From assembly GCF_003946335.1 (NCBI RefSeq), contig NZ_RHNX01000006.1, positions 51,763 through 115,762 on the forward strand: 64,000 nt of DNA, in the 5' to 3' direction. The position numbers and the translations under genes are program-made. Of this stretch, positions 29,501 to 37,528 are shown in pieces. This DNA comes from Levilactobacillus fujinensis. Its GTDB lineage: Bacteria; Bacillota; Bacilli; Lactobacillales; Lactobacillaceae. Under the pieces are notes generated by a model. The model had not been told where the DNA came from and made no database searches. It was given only the letters and a program-made list of their open reading frames with translations. Position 1 is the stretch's first letter. Every line of letters starts with the position of its first letter.

Positions 29501-30111
29501 AATTCGCTTTTGTCCGTAGTAACATAATTTTCTAGTGCAACCTGGTTCTCCTTGGTCAGGGGGCTACTCAGGTTTAACACTTGTGCCATCACCTTGATTA
29601 ACGCCTGTTTAAACTTCGTATATGCCCGATTTAGATTTTGAAAATCATTGCGTCCCGTCACTGACTGTTTCTCTGGTTGTTGACGATAACGCTCTTGGTA
29701 AATTCTTAATTCGGCTACCGCACGATTGATATCTTCTGCTGCGGACAGCTCTGGTGGTAATTGACTTGCAATGACTTCGCCCGTCGCTTCATCCAGCGAA
29801 CGTAATACGGCAATTGTCCGATGGAGATACGCTTCACGAGCCCCACTAGTCTTAAATTTTCCGTTCTGCTGTTCATATTCACAGGCAATTGTATTTCTAA
29901 AATCATTAATGTTTAAATTGTTTTTCTTCATGGTGACGAAGAAAAAACGTGCATCGATGGTATTCACAACTTGTTGACTGATATAGTGAATAATGCCATA
30001 CGTTTTCCCCGTTCCCGTTGGAGCCGGAATAGTTACTAGACATCCCGGATCAGCCATTTTTACCATATCCTGAGCTTTGCCAATTATCAGTGAAAAATCT
30101 AATCCGGCCAT
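26500..30111 (-). CDS. Large SF2-type helicase with C-terminal PD-(D/E)XK-like nuclease domain
   Basis: A 1203-residue protein. Helicase motifs in order: Walker A PAPTGTGKT (29-37), Walker B LILDEVDEM (256-264, DEVD), motif III GMSATV (522-527), motif V ATLGVGQNL (753-761) and motif VI QALGRMDRS (873-881). Motif I starts almost at the N-terminus, and a long insert (about 290-500) separates II from III, as in DinG/Cas3-like or type III restriction helicases. The C-terminal 140 residues show E1075 in GEVAGQF, D1102 in LFDFQ and DxK in YVDFKNW (D1112, K1114), the arrangement of a PD-(D/E)XK nuclease. ATG follows GAGGAGG. It lies between recO and glyQ. An anti-phage or DNA-processing role is inferred. 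Confidence 0.8.
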   Translation of the reverse strand: MAGLDFSLIIGKAQDMVKMADPGCLVTIPAPTGTGKTYGIIHYISQQVVNTIDARFFFVTMKKNNLNINDFRNTIACEYEQQNGKFKTSGAREAYLHRTIAVLRSLDEATGEVIASQLPPELSAAEDINRAVAELRIYQERYRQQPEKQSVTGRNDFQNLNRAYTKFKQALIKVMAQVLNLSSPLTKENQVALENYVTTDKSELAHYLNRYFPEINLKKYRLVLTTWAKFMRTVPSFYDQRPILVTGARCLGNATLILDEVDEMKTQMVEKIIDDAMKVPVDFLSLFREISSGVNNVQKKRPESVMSVLRQNHKFSRLKQQVNRLAAQYELIEDYKTTDAVSATNFIFNLDSLTVSSSHPWWSRRDVQGKRVVLSQKYVAEDDLKFYHMIQSMSQFFSSFIQLLVEWADTYSQRVNQQRVDIENQLELEDAVYTICDCLWLSADSKRLVIGLYRQATLGFRKTVKLTTDGQSGHYLQQNGLQLISLTDSDAHLNRTQISAALVQETPEKFLIRLARRGIVVGMSATVKIDTVIKNFDFKFIREQLGPRLIDGLDELPMSVQNQFDISRRCREKGVKVAVVEVPQKSPAYENGDCMCKLIQECWPTFKIGPKQSQTLWMLERLVKQEMADIRSTYPDRNDRGLVAFVQKRYLDLFMSFVLFLGDSEKTTFLGLQGVLTKSAGEKDEIQMSQEFVTQVFTLLSQLLCANEKNQPQLCLIAKKLSVEKLSVPNQISAALNLPAEEETRIYLLSAYATLGVGQNLQHKIGTLEIGKTIDVASNDADPNDPRCQTVDLAGIYLGQVTNVFTQFPQTTTEKNKSQWIRAFYELLSLVDNREVSLLDIDQYANKQSRGIPAKQFRQTISYVGAHTQIILQALGRMDRSFNKLSEITVILGTDVRNYFNVSTMADYQLGPEAQAIRNLQRAEADPVLTSERIRRERWHNRTCETQHEVNKMIGKLQTDSVVAKKFQTYRQSVLRYPTPTFQQYHRLEKKPEGAYLDCVTTAYRVNRSGETFTFYGDDRDTQEISAEVAGLLILLKYPGMQAYFEKNGWAMTWVQTGYVVNPVQFDSYLGILGEVAGQFILENRWSVKLSALVARENELFDFQTANHVYVDFKNWRHPHSGNALAERRHVQGKLDCIADSERDGRKRVLIVNLIESAGDQDFVPRQTRNGQIMEIPWLLDEQGKFALTLEQERNVGEFLNGR

Positions 30112-30218
30112 TATCCCAGCCTCCTCTTACGTAATTTCAAAGGTAACAGTAGACCAGACCCCGGTCAATGGGATTTACAATCTTGATACATAAGTTTTTC
30201 GAAGACTTTACAAATCCT

Positions 30219-30247
30219 TTTCTACACCAGAAGATAAATACATTCAA
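30219..30247 (-). promoter_or_regulatory. Candidate promoter of the helicase-nuclease operon
   Basis: On the minus strand, -35 TTGAAT (30242-30247), a 17-base spacer and -10 TAGAAA (30219-30224), about 110 bases upstream of the helicase ATG. The -35 lies inside an inverted pair CATTCAA (about 30265-30271) and TTGAATG (30241-30247). This is a moderate match only. Confidence 0.4.
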
Positions 30248-30430
30248 GCGTCCCAACCTAAATGTTTGAATGCAGCTTTTCACTATTTACTCTATTGCTC
30301 GAACTTCTTTGGAAAGCGGTTTAAGTTCAATTAACTTATTACTTAGCACGGTCGATTTGACTCACGCAAGGTCCGGTAATTATCTGACGTCAGGACCGAT
30401 TAGCTCCGGTAAATCTTCCTTCGCAATTTA

Positions 30431-30476
30431 TAAAAAAGCACATCCAACGGCTCAATCTGAGCGGCCAAATGTACTT
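30431..30476 (-). terminator. Terminator after the aldo-keto reductase
   Basis: On the minus strand, AAGTACAT and ATGTGCTT close an outer stem and GGCCGCTCA with TGAGCCG an inner one, followed by TTTTTTAT, just past the reductase stop. It separates that gene from the helicase operon. Confidence 0.75.
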
Positions 30477-30485
30477 TATCAACAG

Positions 30486-31451
30486 TTAAATTTCACGGAA
30501 AAATTTCTTAAACCCAAACAACTTGTTGATACGTTCTTCATACGCTGTGGGAATCTTCAAATCAACCGCCTTCAAATTGTTCTTGAGCTGCGCCGGCTTG
30601 CTGGCCCCAACGATCAAACTGGAGATACGCGGATCCCGCTTGTCCCACGCCAAAGCAAAGGTCGCCAAATCTGTGTCCAGTTCTGCAGCCATTTTGGTTA
30701 ATTCCGCAATCTTTGCAAAGTTTTCCGGAACCAATTGTGCTTGCAAATCGGGTTGGAACGTTCCCCGGGATCCAGCCGGCGCGGGTTGCCCTTGCCGATA
30801 TTTTCCGGTCAATAGGCCTTGTGCCAACGGTGAAAATGGCACGATTCCCAAGCCCATTTCACCACACAAATCAATCAGTTCGTGTTCAATGTAGCGGTCA
30901 AACATGTTGTACTCTGGTTGAACGACCGTGATTGGATGGAGTCCCCGTTCCTGAATAATCAATTCCGCCTTCAAAATCTGCACCGGCGTCCACTCACTGA
31001 CCCCGTAATACAAGATTTTTCCTTGATCGACCAGGCCACTCAATGTCGTTAGTGTTTCCGCTAATGGCGTCTGGGTGTCGAATCGATGACAAAAGTACAG
31101 GTCCAAATAATCTACTTGTAAATTGATCAACGATTGGTCAATGGATTCCGTGATGTGTTTCCGCGATAATCCGCGGTCATTAACACCTTTGCCAGACGGA
31201 AAATAGACTTTGCTTGAGATGACCAGCTCTTTACGCGAAAATTGTTGTAGGGCATTACCCAAGAACCGTTCGGCACCGCCGCCACTGTAAACGTCCGCGC
31301 AGTCGAAATAGTTAATGCCATTCTCATAGGCTAGCTGGACGCTCTGCGCTGCTAGCTCCTGTTTAGTGGTATCACTGACATCCGTTAACCAGCTACCTAA
31401 TGCTAATTCGCTAACCCTTAACCCTGACCGGCCTAACTGTCGATACTTCAT
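30486..31451 (-). CDS. Aldo/keto reductase, Kv-beta / YghZ-like
   Basis: The 321-residue TIM barrel NADPH-dependent reductase starts MKYRQLGRSGLRVSELALG. The catalytic tetrad is visible: Asp and Tyr in FDCADVYSGG, Lys in VISSKVY and His in YFCHRFD. The cofactor-binding end is SLIVGASKPAQL. Closest relatives by motif are voltage-gated potassium channel beta-subunit-like and methylglyoxal-reducing enzymes. It appears monocistronic. Confidence 0.92.
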   Translation of the reverse strand: MKYRQLGRSGLRVSELALGSWLTDVSDTTKQELAAQSVQLAYENGINYFDCADVYSGGGAERFLGNALQQFSRKELVISSKVYFPSGKGVNDRGLSRKHITESIDQSLINLQVDYLDLYFCHRFDTQTPLAETLTTLSGLVDQGKILYYGVSEWTPVQILKAELIIQERGLHPITVVQPEYNMFDRYIEHELIDLCGEMGLGIVPFSPLAQGLLTGKYRQGQPAPAGSRGTFQPDLQAQLVPENFAKIAELTKMAAELDTDLATFALAWDKRDPRISSLIVGASKPAQLKNNLKAVDLKIPTAYEERINKLFGFKKFFREI

Positions 31452-31595
31452 ATGTAGTCGCCCCTATTCATTGTAAAACAATAAGAATTCAATTAGAAAA
31501 TGATATGAAGTTAGTTTACCACGACTAGTATCGTTGGGCCAATTATTCAGTCAAACCGGGTCTTCTTTGATTGTACGGACTCTTTTCAAGTTTTT

Positions 31596-32495
31596 TTAAG
31601 CAAGGCCACGGTGATTCTCCCAGTAGACCACAACAATTACCGGAAGCGTGACTGCCATAACCGGATACAACCACGCCCATGGCAGATACGTCGTAATCAC
31701 CCCTGCTAGCATGGGGCCCAAGGTCATTCCCAGATCAATACCAATATAGAAGGTACTATTTGCCAGGCCCCGGTCGGCCTTAGGCACCAAGGTTAATGAC
31801 TTGGCCTGGCAAATAGAAAACATCAGACCATATCCGGCGGCGAGTCCAACCGCACCGACAATCAGCATCACCCAGTTGTCCATGTCAGTTAAACCGATGA
31901 TTCCAATCAGATTACAGCCAAGGCAGATCCAAAAAAATCTTTTAAACGGTACTCGGTCAAAGGCATCACGCAAGATCAACCGCATCGCTAGCAAAACCAA
32001 CGCGTAAACCGGGAAAAACGCCCCTGCCGGAATCGCAAACCCGCGATGAAAGACGTAGTTGACGATGTAGGTTTGTGTCGCGAAGTAGGGCAACGAAAAG
32101 AGGAGCAGAATGGCCGCGACTGGGACAACTTTAGGCTGCACTAACCGCATCTTAGGGTGCACTGTCCTATTTTTTCGATAATCGGGATGGGGCACACTTT
32201 TATCTCCTACAAACTGAATCGTGATCAACAGAAGGATAATAAATCCGGTCGCCACCCAACCGATCGAACTCAACCGATACTTCGAAAAACGATCGGTTAA
32301 ATTTCCTGCCAACGGTCGTAAAATTAACGACGTTAGATTCATCATTCCAGCAACGATTCCCGCTAAAACACTGTTTGCCCCAACATTATTTGAGAATCCT
32401 GCAATAATTGGGTTGACCAACATGGGACTCATCAAGAAGAAAAAGCTAGCGGCTAAAACCAACTTAACGTCCTTTGTATATAAGCGTGTCTTCAC
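31596..32495 (-). CDS. MFS transporter with an internal deletion
   Basis: The 299-residue product is about 100 residues short for a major facilitator. Helices 1 and 2 are normal (FFFLMSPMLVNP; then GNLTDRFSKYRLSS, the TM2-TM3 signature), but RLSSIG runs straight into WVATGFIILLLITIQFVGD, which looks like the end of helix 6 and the central loop. The six C-terminal helices follow normally. Helices 3-6 thus appear fused into one by an in-frame deletion, leaving about nine helices. It is probably non-functional as a classical MFS pump. Start is GTG at 32493-32495. It forms an operon with the MarR gene 6 bases upstream and was probably a drug exporter under its control. Confidence 0.75.
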   Translation of the reverse strand: MKTRLYTKDVKLVLAASFFFLMSPMLVNPIIAGFSNNVGANSVLAGIVAGMMNLTSLILRPLAGNLTDRFSKYRLSSIGWVATGFIILLLITIQFVGDKSVPHPDYRKNRTVHPKMRLVQPKVVPVAAILLLFSLPYFATQTYIVNYVFHRGFAIPAGAFFPVYALVLLAMRLILRDAFDRVPFKRFFWICLGCNLIGIIGLTDMDNWVMLIVGAVGLAAGYGLMFSICQAKSLTLVPKADRGLANSTFYIGIDLGMTLGPMLAGVITTYLPWAWLYPVMAVTLPVIVVVYWENHRGLA

Positions 32496-32501
32496 ACAAC
32501 C

Positions 32502-32927
32502 TCAGTTCCTTTCCAAATTCTGACCAATTCGTGCGAGCATCGCTAATAATTGTTGCTGCTCGGTGAGCGTGAAGCCGGTAAATAGCTTCTGACTGGTATG
32601 CTTAATGTGTGTGTCTAGCTGTTGGCACTTTTCTAATCCCGCAGGCGTAAATCCCACGAACTTCGATCGCCCATCATTTGGATTGGAAGTTAGTTCCAAC
32701 AGCTGTCGGTCGACTAGCCGCTTAACAATTAAACGAGCCGTTTGATGGGTAATCTGTTGGCGTGCCTTAAAATCCGTAATGGTACTTTGCGGATGATCTG
32801 CGAAGTACCGTAACGCATCGGCTTGTTCACTAGTTAAGTCCAAGTGCCGCACGAATAGATTTCGTTGATGACGAATCTGTCGTCCCAGCAAAACAAGTTT
32901 CCAGGAAACCAGTTGATCACTGTTCAT
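32502..32927 (-). CDS. MarR family transcriptional regulator
   Basis: The 141-residue protein has a MarR winged helix: ITDFKARQQITHQTARLIVKRL as the DNA-reading helices and the wing SNPNDGRSKFVGFT, with the conserved D-x-R. The start is ATG 32925-32927, 6 nt after GAGGTG; a GTG three codons upstream overlaps that site. It is the first gene of a two-gene operon with the truncated MFS transporter. A 12-bp palindrome next to its -10 indicates autoregulation. Confidence 0.92.
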   Translation of the reverse strand: MNSDQLVSWKLVLLGRQIRHQRNLFVRHLDLTSEQADALRYFADHPQSTITDFKARQQITHQTARLIVKRLVDRQLLELTSNPNDGRSKFVGFTPAGLEKCQQLDTHIKHTSQKLFTGFTLTEQQQLLAMLARIGQNLERN

Positions 32928-32947
32928 CTTTCTCACCTCTAAGCCTA

Positions 32948-32964
32948 ATTATACAGCTAGCTGT
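32948..32964 (-). promoter_or_regulatory. MarR promoter -10 with overlapping palindromic operator
   Basis: On the minus strand a perfect -10 TATAAT (32948-32953) abuts the palindrome ACAGCTAGCTGT (32953-32964), which fills the promoter spacer. A bound MarR dimer would block polymerase. The -35 is weak. Confidence 0.65.
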
Positions 32965-33247
32965 GTAGATTTAAAAGTTTCTGACTGATTTTCTGTTTTG
33001 ATCATCGTTTGAAAGCAGATGCAATAACTGGTGACAGACTGGACTTTTCATTTTCTAATTTTTCAAAAAAATGACTCCCCATCCAGCAGAATCATGCTCT
33101 AACTGCCTATATTGTTTTCACTACACTAGTGCTCCCCCGTTATAGTCCAGATTTAGTAACGCCGTCTATTTTTAAATTTGAACTATTCCACCACACTGAG
33201 CAGTTGTGTGCTAGACTTAGCTTTAACTTTACTTGGAGGTGACCTTT
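32965..33247. other. Divergent intergenic region between the MarR and deaminase-like genes
   Basis: No gene is supported. It holds the upstream part of the MarR promoter and, on the plus strand, the leader of the deaminase gene with a GGAGGTGA ribosome site at 33235-33242. Confidence 0.5.
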
Positions 33248-33664
33248 TTGGATATTTGGGAACAGCTCTACCAAGCAGCTAAGCCGCTCTATCACCCAGA
33301 AGCCGTTAACGATTTTCTTTACGCACACAACGTCGTCTGTGCATTGCAAAGTAAGTCTGGAAAAATCTACACGGGATTTTGCATTGAAGGTCTATCCGGC
33401 ACGATCAACCTCTGCGCCGAACGGGTCGCCCTGCTTAACATGTACACGACTAGCGGTGAAACCGAAGTCAAACGCCTCATCGCCTTTCGCGACGCACCAC
33501 CAACGGGTATCAGCGGTATGCCCTGTGGCGTCTGTCGTGAAACACTCCTACAGTTTTCCACCAGCAATCGTCATACAGAAATCATGGTCGATTACGACAC
33601 GCGTCAAACAGTCGCACTTGGGTCACTCCTTCCGAACTGGTGGGGCGACATCAAAACAAACTAA
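33248..33664 (+). CDS. Cytidine deaminase-like protein
   Basis: The 138-residue protein has the zinc deaminase signature NLCAERVALL (CAE, zinc ligand plus proton shuttle) and PCGVCRE (PCxxC zinc ligands). The size fits the small tetrameric cytidine deaminase / blasticidin-S deaminase-like group, which hydrolyse the amino group of cytosine nucleosides. I start at TTG 33248-33250, 5 nt after GGAGGTGA; an upstream in-frame TTG would overlap this site. It stands alone, convergent to recO across a strong terminator. Confidence 0.85.
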   Translation: MDIWEQLYQAAKPLYHPEAVNDFLYAHNVVCALQSKSGKIYTGFCIEGLSGTINLCAERVALLNMYTTSGETEVKRLIAFRDAPPTGISGMPCGVCRETLLQFSTSNRHTEIMVDYDTRQTVALGSLLPNWWGDIKTN

Positions 33665-33730
33665 CCACCGGACGTCTTTAACACTACCCAATTTTTTCTT
33701 TCGGACAAGGACTCAGCATATTTCTTGCCC

Positions 33731-33782
33731 AAAAAATGCAGTTCAGACGACTCACAACGAGTCAGTCTGAACTGCATTTTTT
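33731..33782. terminator. Bidirectional terminator between deaminase and recO
   Basis: AAAAAATGCAGTTCAGAC and its complement form a long stem with an inner GACTC/GAGTC and a T run on both strands. It serves both convergent genes. Confidence 0.9.
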
Positions 33783-33793
33783 CAATGTCACTA

Positions 33794-34588
33794 TTATTCT
33801 GGCGAGTCATCAGTTGGTGGCGTCATCAACCGCGCCGACCAGGACTGCATCTGATCCAAAAAACGTTTACTCTTAGGATGCACACCAATCTGACTGCTAT
33901 AGATTTCATCCATCAACTGGCGCAAAGCGTGCTCCGTTTGTGGTTTGACGTTGATCGTGTGTAACCGATCTAAATCCAGCACGGAGAACTGCCGCAAATA
34001 ATAAATCGTCCGTTGATTCACATGTAACCGCCGGGGATCTAACTGCCAATGCTGCTGGCACAACAGGCCACCATAACTTTCCGAATAATCAAACGGTAAG
34101 TCTGTTCGACCACATACGGCACACCCTTGCAGCTGGGGCGCCACCCCAAAGGCCGGCATCAGCTGAATCTCCATGATATTCGTCACGATGGCCGGATTGA
34201 CCGCATCATCGATCAATGTCAGTGCCCGTTCCACCCGATGATACCAGTCTGGCAACGGTTGACTATCCGGAAATGCCTGATCAACGAGGCTCATAATATA
34301 CGTCGCGTAGGCGTTCTTAAAGATATCCGTACTGATATTTTGAAATTGACTCGTCTCACGCGCTGTTCGAATGTAAGATAAGCCGTCATCCGCAATGTCG
34401 CCCACGTAGCTTCCCATGGTAAACGGCAAAATGTCCGCCACCATTTTAAACCCGCGCTTCTTAGCGCCCCGTACCAGAAACATTTTTTTCCCGAACTCCG
34501 CCGTTAAAAACTTAATCAAGAAATCGCGTTCGGCATAGTCCCGACGAAAAAGGAGGATGCCGTGAAAATCAGTCACATTACGTGCCAC
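33794..34588 (-). CDS. recO: DNA repair protein RecO
   Basis: The 264-residue RecF-pathway mediator that loads RecA on SSB-coated single strands. It has the N-terminal OB fold (FHGILLFRRDYAERDFLIKFLT) and a zinc site, CAVCGR then LLCQQH, as in Firmicute RecO. The start appears to be GTG at 34586-34588 with a weak ribosome site. It follows era closely, in the rpsU-to-rpoD ancestral operon, of which it is the last gene before the inserted accessory block. Confidence 0.95.
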   Translation of the reverse strand: MARNVTDFHGILLFRRDYAERDFLIKFLTAEFGKKMFLVRGAKKRGFKMVADILPFTMGSYVGDIADDGLSYIRTARETSQFQNISTDIFKNAYATYIMSLVDQAFPDSQPLPDWYHRVERALTLIDDAVNPAIVTNIMEIQLMPAFGVAPQLQGCAVCGRTDLPFDYSESYGGLLCQQHWQLDPRRLHVNQRTIYYLRQFSVLDLDRLHTINVKPQTEHALRQLMDEIYSSQIGVHPKSKRFLDQMQSWSARLMTPPTDDSPE

Positions 34589-34614
34589 GGCTCATCCCTA
34601 CCCTCTCTTGTTGT

Positions 34615-35520
34615 TTATAAGTCGTCTTTTCGGTAGCCATAAGATTTCAACAAGGTTGACTTGTCACGCCAGTTTGGTTGGACCTTGACCCACAATTGCA
34701 AGTAGACTTTGCTACCAAGCAGGTGTTCAATGTCGCGGCGAGCCATCGTTCCAATCTTCTTGAGCATGCTTCCGCCCTTACCGATCATAATGCCTTTTTG
34801 TGTCGGTCGTTCCACAATGATCGTCGCTTCAATGTGGACATGATCTTCATCCTTTTGTTTCATGCTTTCAATCTCAACGGCAACAGAATGGGGAACTTCC
34901 TCCCGCGTCAACATGAAGATTTTTTCTCGAATCAGTTCACTGACTACGAAACGCTCTGGATGATCGGTCACTTGATCTTCCGGATAATACTGTGGTCCAT
35001 GCGGCATTTCAGCGATCAACCCCGAGAGCAGTTCATCGACGTTATTACCTTCCAATGCAGAAATTGGATAAACGGCCTTCCATGGCAATGCCGTTTTGTA
35101 CTGCTCCATGATTGGCAACATGTCATCCGGCTTAACTTGATCGATCTTATTGATCAGTAAGTAAACCGGTGCCTTGATTCCCTTCAATCGGTCGATGATA
35201 AAGTTATCACCGGCCCCACGCTTTTCAGCTGCATTGATCATGAATAAGACCGCGTCGACTTCGTTTAACGCGGACATGGCCGACTGCACCATGTAGTCGC
35301 CCAACTTACTCTTTGGTTTGTGGACTCCCGGTGTGTCAATAAACACAATTTGGGCTTCATCCGTCGTGTAAATTCCCTGAATCTTGTTTCGAGTCGTCTG
35401 TGCCGTATCCGACATGATGGCAATTTTTTGACCAATCACCCGGTTTAAAAACGTTGATTTTCCAACGTTAGGGCGACCAACGATGGCCACGAACCCTGAT
35501 TTATAATTTGGATTATCCAT
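34615..35520 (-). CDS. era: GTPase Era
   Basis: The 301-residue GTPase needed for 16S rRNA maturation and 30S assembly. G motifs are GRPNVGKST (P-loop), DTPGVH and NKID; the C-terminal KH domain contains [11 protein letters not shown] and ends with the Era-specific [13 protein letters not shown] region. ATG follows AGGAGG. It stands 10 bases after dgkA in a tight operon. Confidence 0.98.
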   Translation of the reverse strand: MDNPNYKSGFVAIVGRPNVGKSTFLNRVIGQKIAIMSDTAQTTRNKIQGIYTTDEAQIVFIDTPGVHKPKSKLGDYMVQSAMSALNEVDAVLFMINAAEKRGAGDNFIIDRLKGIKAPVYLLINKIDQVKPDDMLPIMEQYKTALPWKAVYPISALEGNNVDELLSGLIAEMPHGPQYYPEDQVTDHPERFVVSELIREKIFMLTREEVPHSVAVEIESMKQKDEDHVHIEATIIVERPTQKGIMIGKGGSMLKKIGTMARRDIEHLLGSKVYLQLWVKVQPNWRDKSTLLKSYGYRKDDL

Positions 35521-35529
35521 TTTTTCCTC

Positions 35530-35931
35530 CTAGAACCAACGACCGAGGGCTGGCAACATCACCAACGCCCCGACGATTACGGCAAAAATCGCCGCCATTA
35601 AGACACCACCAGCCGCGATATCCTTAGCTCGTTTCGCTAGATCATGATAGGTTTCCCCCACAATCAGGTCCACGACTGCCTCCACGATGGTATTCAACGT
35701 TTCAGCAATCAGTACTAAGAAAATAGCCAGCACTAGCCACAGCCATTCATTTAATGTTAGTCGCAAGATGGCTCCAGCAATTACCGCCACAGTTCCCACG
35801 ACTAAGTGCTTACGGAAATTACGTTCATAACGAAATAGCGCCCGCAGGCCATCCCACGCGTGACCTAATGACTGACGAAAGGCGCGATTCTTCCCGGTTT
35901 GTTTCGACTTATCGCTTAAGGCCATAGGCAT
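35530..35931 (-). CDS. dgkA: Diacylglycerol/undecaprenol kinase
   Basis: The 133-residue integral membrane kinase has three helices and the family motif AETLNTIVEAVVDL followed by HDLAKRAKDIAAGGVL. Gram-positive members phosphorylate undecaprenol to recycle the cell-wall lipid carrier. The start overlaps ybeY by 23 bases; an ATG two codons later (35925) is equally possible, as the ribosome site is weak. Confidence 0.93.
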   Translation of the reverse strand: MPMALSDKSKQTGKNRAFRQSLGHAWDGLRALFRYERNFRKHLVVGTVAVIAGAILRLTLNEWLWLVLAIFLVLIAETLNTIVEAVVDLIVGETYHDLAKRAKDIAAGGVLMAAIFAVIVGALVMLPALGRWF

Positions 35932-36397
35932 CCAAAATGTCGGCCTGAAGTTTGAACATGACTTTTTCGTCCTCAGGCTTCATATGGTCATAGCCGTTTA
36001 GATGCAGAAAGCCGTGGACCACGAGAAAACCTAATTCCCGTTCGTAGGAATGGCCCAAGTATTCCGCTTGTTCTTCAACCTTATCCATGGAAACAAAGAT
36101 GTCACCGATATTTTCGGGAATCTCGGCAGTCATTTCTTCGTCCATTACCAATGGAAAGTCATCGTCGGCATCTTCATCATCTTCGATGGCAAAACTGATA
36201 ACATCGGTCGCCCGGTCGACACCACGATATTGCTTGTTGATTTGGTGAATGTCCTCATTATTCATTAAGGTCACGGACATTTCCGTGTTCTCAGCCAACT
36301 CTAGATACTTGCCGGCATATTCTAAAACATCTTTGATCATGTCAACATGCTTCGTTGGCACGCCATCTTTTGTCTTATCGTAGATCTCTAAATCCAT
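35909..36397 (-). CDS. ybeY: Endoribonuclease YbeY
   Basis: The 162-residue zinc metalloprotein of 16S rRNA 3'-end maturation and ribosome quality control. The zinc motif HGFLHLNGYDH is complete (H-x3-H-x5-H), with DVISFAIED upstream. Its ATG shares one base with the phoH stop (TAATG), a tight translational coupling. Confidence 0.96.
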   Translation of the reverse strand: MDLEIYDKTKDGVPTKHVDMIKDVLEYAGKYLELAENTEMSVTLMNNEDIHQINKQYRGVDRATDVISFAIEDDEDADDDFPLVMDEEMTAEIPENIGDIFVSMDKVEEQAEYLGHSYERELGFLVVHGFLHLNGYDHMKPEDEKVMFKLQADILDAYGLKR

Positions 36398-37383
36398 TAT
36401 TTTTTAGCTCCATTTGGTTTAGTATCGTTGGCTTCGTAGGCATTGATGATGCTGGCCACAACTGGATGCCGGACCACATCGTCTGAATTGAAGGTTACAA
36501 AGCTGATGTGCTGGACATTTTGCAAAATGTGTTGGGCCTGAATCAACCCAGACTTGGCGTTGTGCGGCAAGTCAATTTGGGAGATATCCCCGTTAACAAT
36601 CATCTTTGAGCCAAAGCCCAAACGCGTCAGGAACATCTTCATCTGCATATTCGTCGTGTTCTGCGCCTCATCCAAAATGACAAAGGCAGACTCTAATGTC
36701 CGACCACGCATGTAGGCTAACGGTGCAATTTCAATGACTCCCCGGTCCATCAACCGCGTCGTGTGTTCCGCCCCTAAAATGGCGTATAACGCATCATAGA
36801 TCGGCCGCAGGTAAGGATCAACCTTTTCCTTCAAGTCCCCGGGCAAGAACCCGAGACTTTCACCGGCTTCAACGGCTGGTCGGGTAATAATCAGCTTTTC
36901 AACGTCCCCGTGCTTCAGCGCCGCAACCGCCATAACAACCGCCAAATACGTTTTCCCGGTACCGGCCGGGCCAATCCCAAAAGTAATGTCGTTATGTTTG
37001 ATAGCATCGATGTATTGGCGTTGACCAAAGTTTTTAACCCGTACAGCACGGCCCTTGGCATCCTTGATCAAAGTTTCCGTGTAGAAGTCTTTAAAATACG
37101 TCAACGTCCCCTTATCGGCCATTTTCATGGCACTGATGACGTCGGCGCTGTTCAGTTTGATCCCCTTAGCAAGTAAGTCGCTCATGTTCCGTAAAATGGC
37201 CAACGTGTGGTCAACCGCATCTGCGGCCCCAGAGACTTTGATTGAATTGCCGAAAGGCTTAATGGTCACCTGTTGTCCCTCTTCGAGGATGGTCACAAAT
37301 TGATCCTGTGCGCCCAGCAGACCAATTTCATCTTCTGGTCGTTCCAAGATATATTCTTTTTCAATCGTTGTGTTTTCAGTCAA
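36397..37383 (-). CDS. phoH: PhoH family ATPase
   Basis: The 328-residue protein has an N-terminal KH-like segment and a P-loop ATPase with GPAGTGKTYLAV, then FVILDEAQNTT as Walker B. PhoH is usually next to ybeY and is thought to be an RNA-linked ATPase or helicase. The start is TTG at 37381-37383, 9 nt after GGAG. It overlaps ybeY by one base. Confidence 0.95.
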   Translation of the reverse strand: MTENTTIEKEYILERPEDEIGLLGAQDQFVTILEEGQQVTIKPFGNSIKVSGAADAVDHTLAILRNMSDLLAKGIKLNSADVISAMKMADKGTLTYFKDFYTETLIKDAKGRAVRVKNFGQRQYIDAIKHNDITFGIGPAGTGKTYLAVVMAVAALKHGDVEKLIITRPAVEAGESLGFLPGDLKEKVDPYLRPIYDALYAILGAEHTTRLMDRGVIEIAPLAYMRGRTLESAFVILDEAQNTTNMQMKMFLTRLGFGSKMIVNGDISQIDLPHNAKSGLIQAQHILQNVQHISFVTFNSDDVVRHPVVASIINAYEANDTKPNGAKK

Positions 37384-37528
37384 ATACGGTGGCTCCTTTA
37401 TTTTTATTTAGGTATACTGATAGTCAAATTTTAGCATACTGCCGCGGATTGTAAAAGGATTCGACGCGAAAAGCCACTCTATGCCACCTTTTTCTCCCAC
37501 GACTGGCAGTCAGCGCTTAGTTGCCAGG

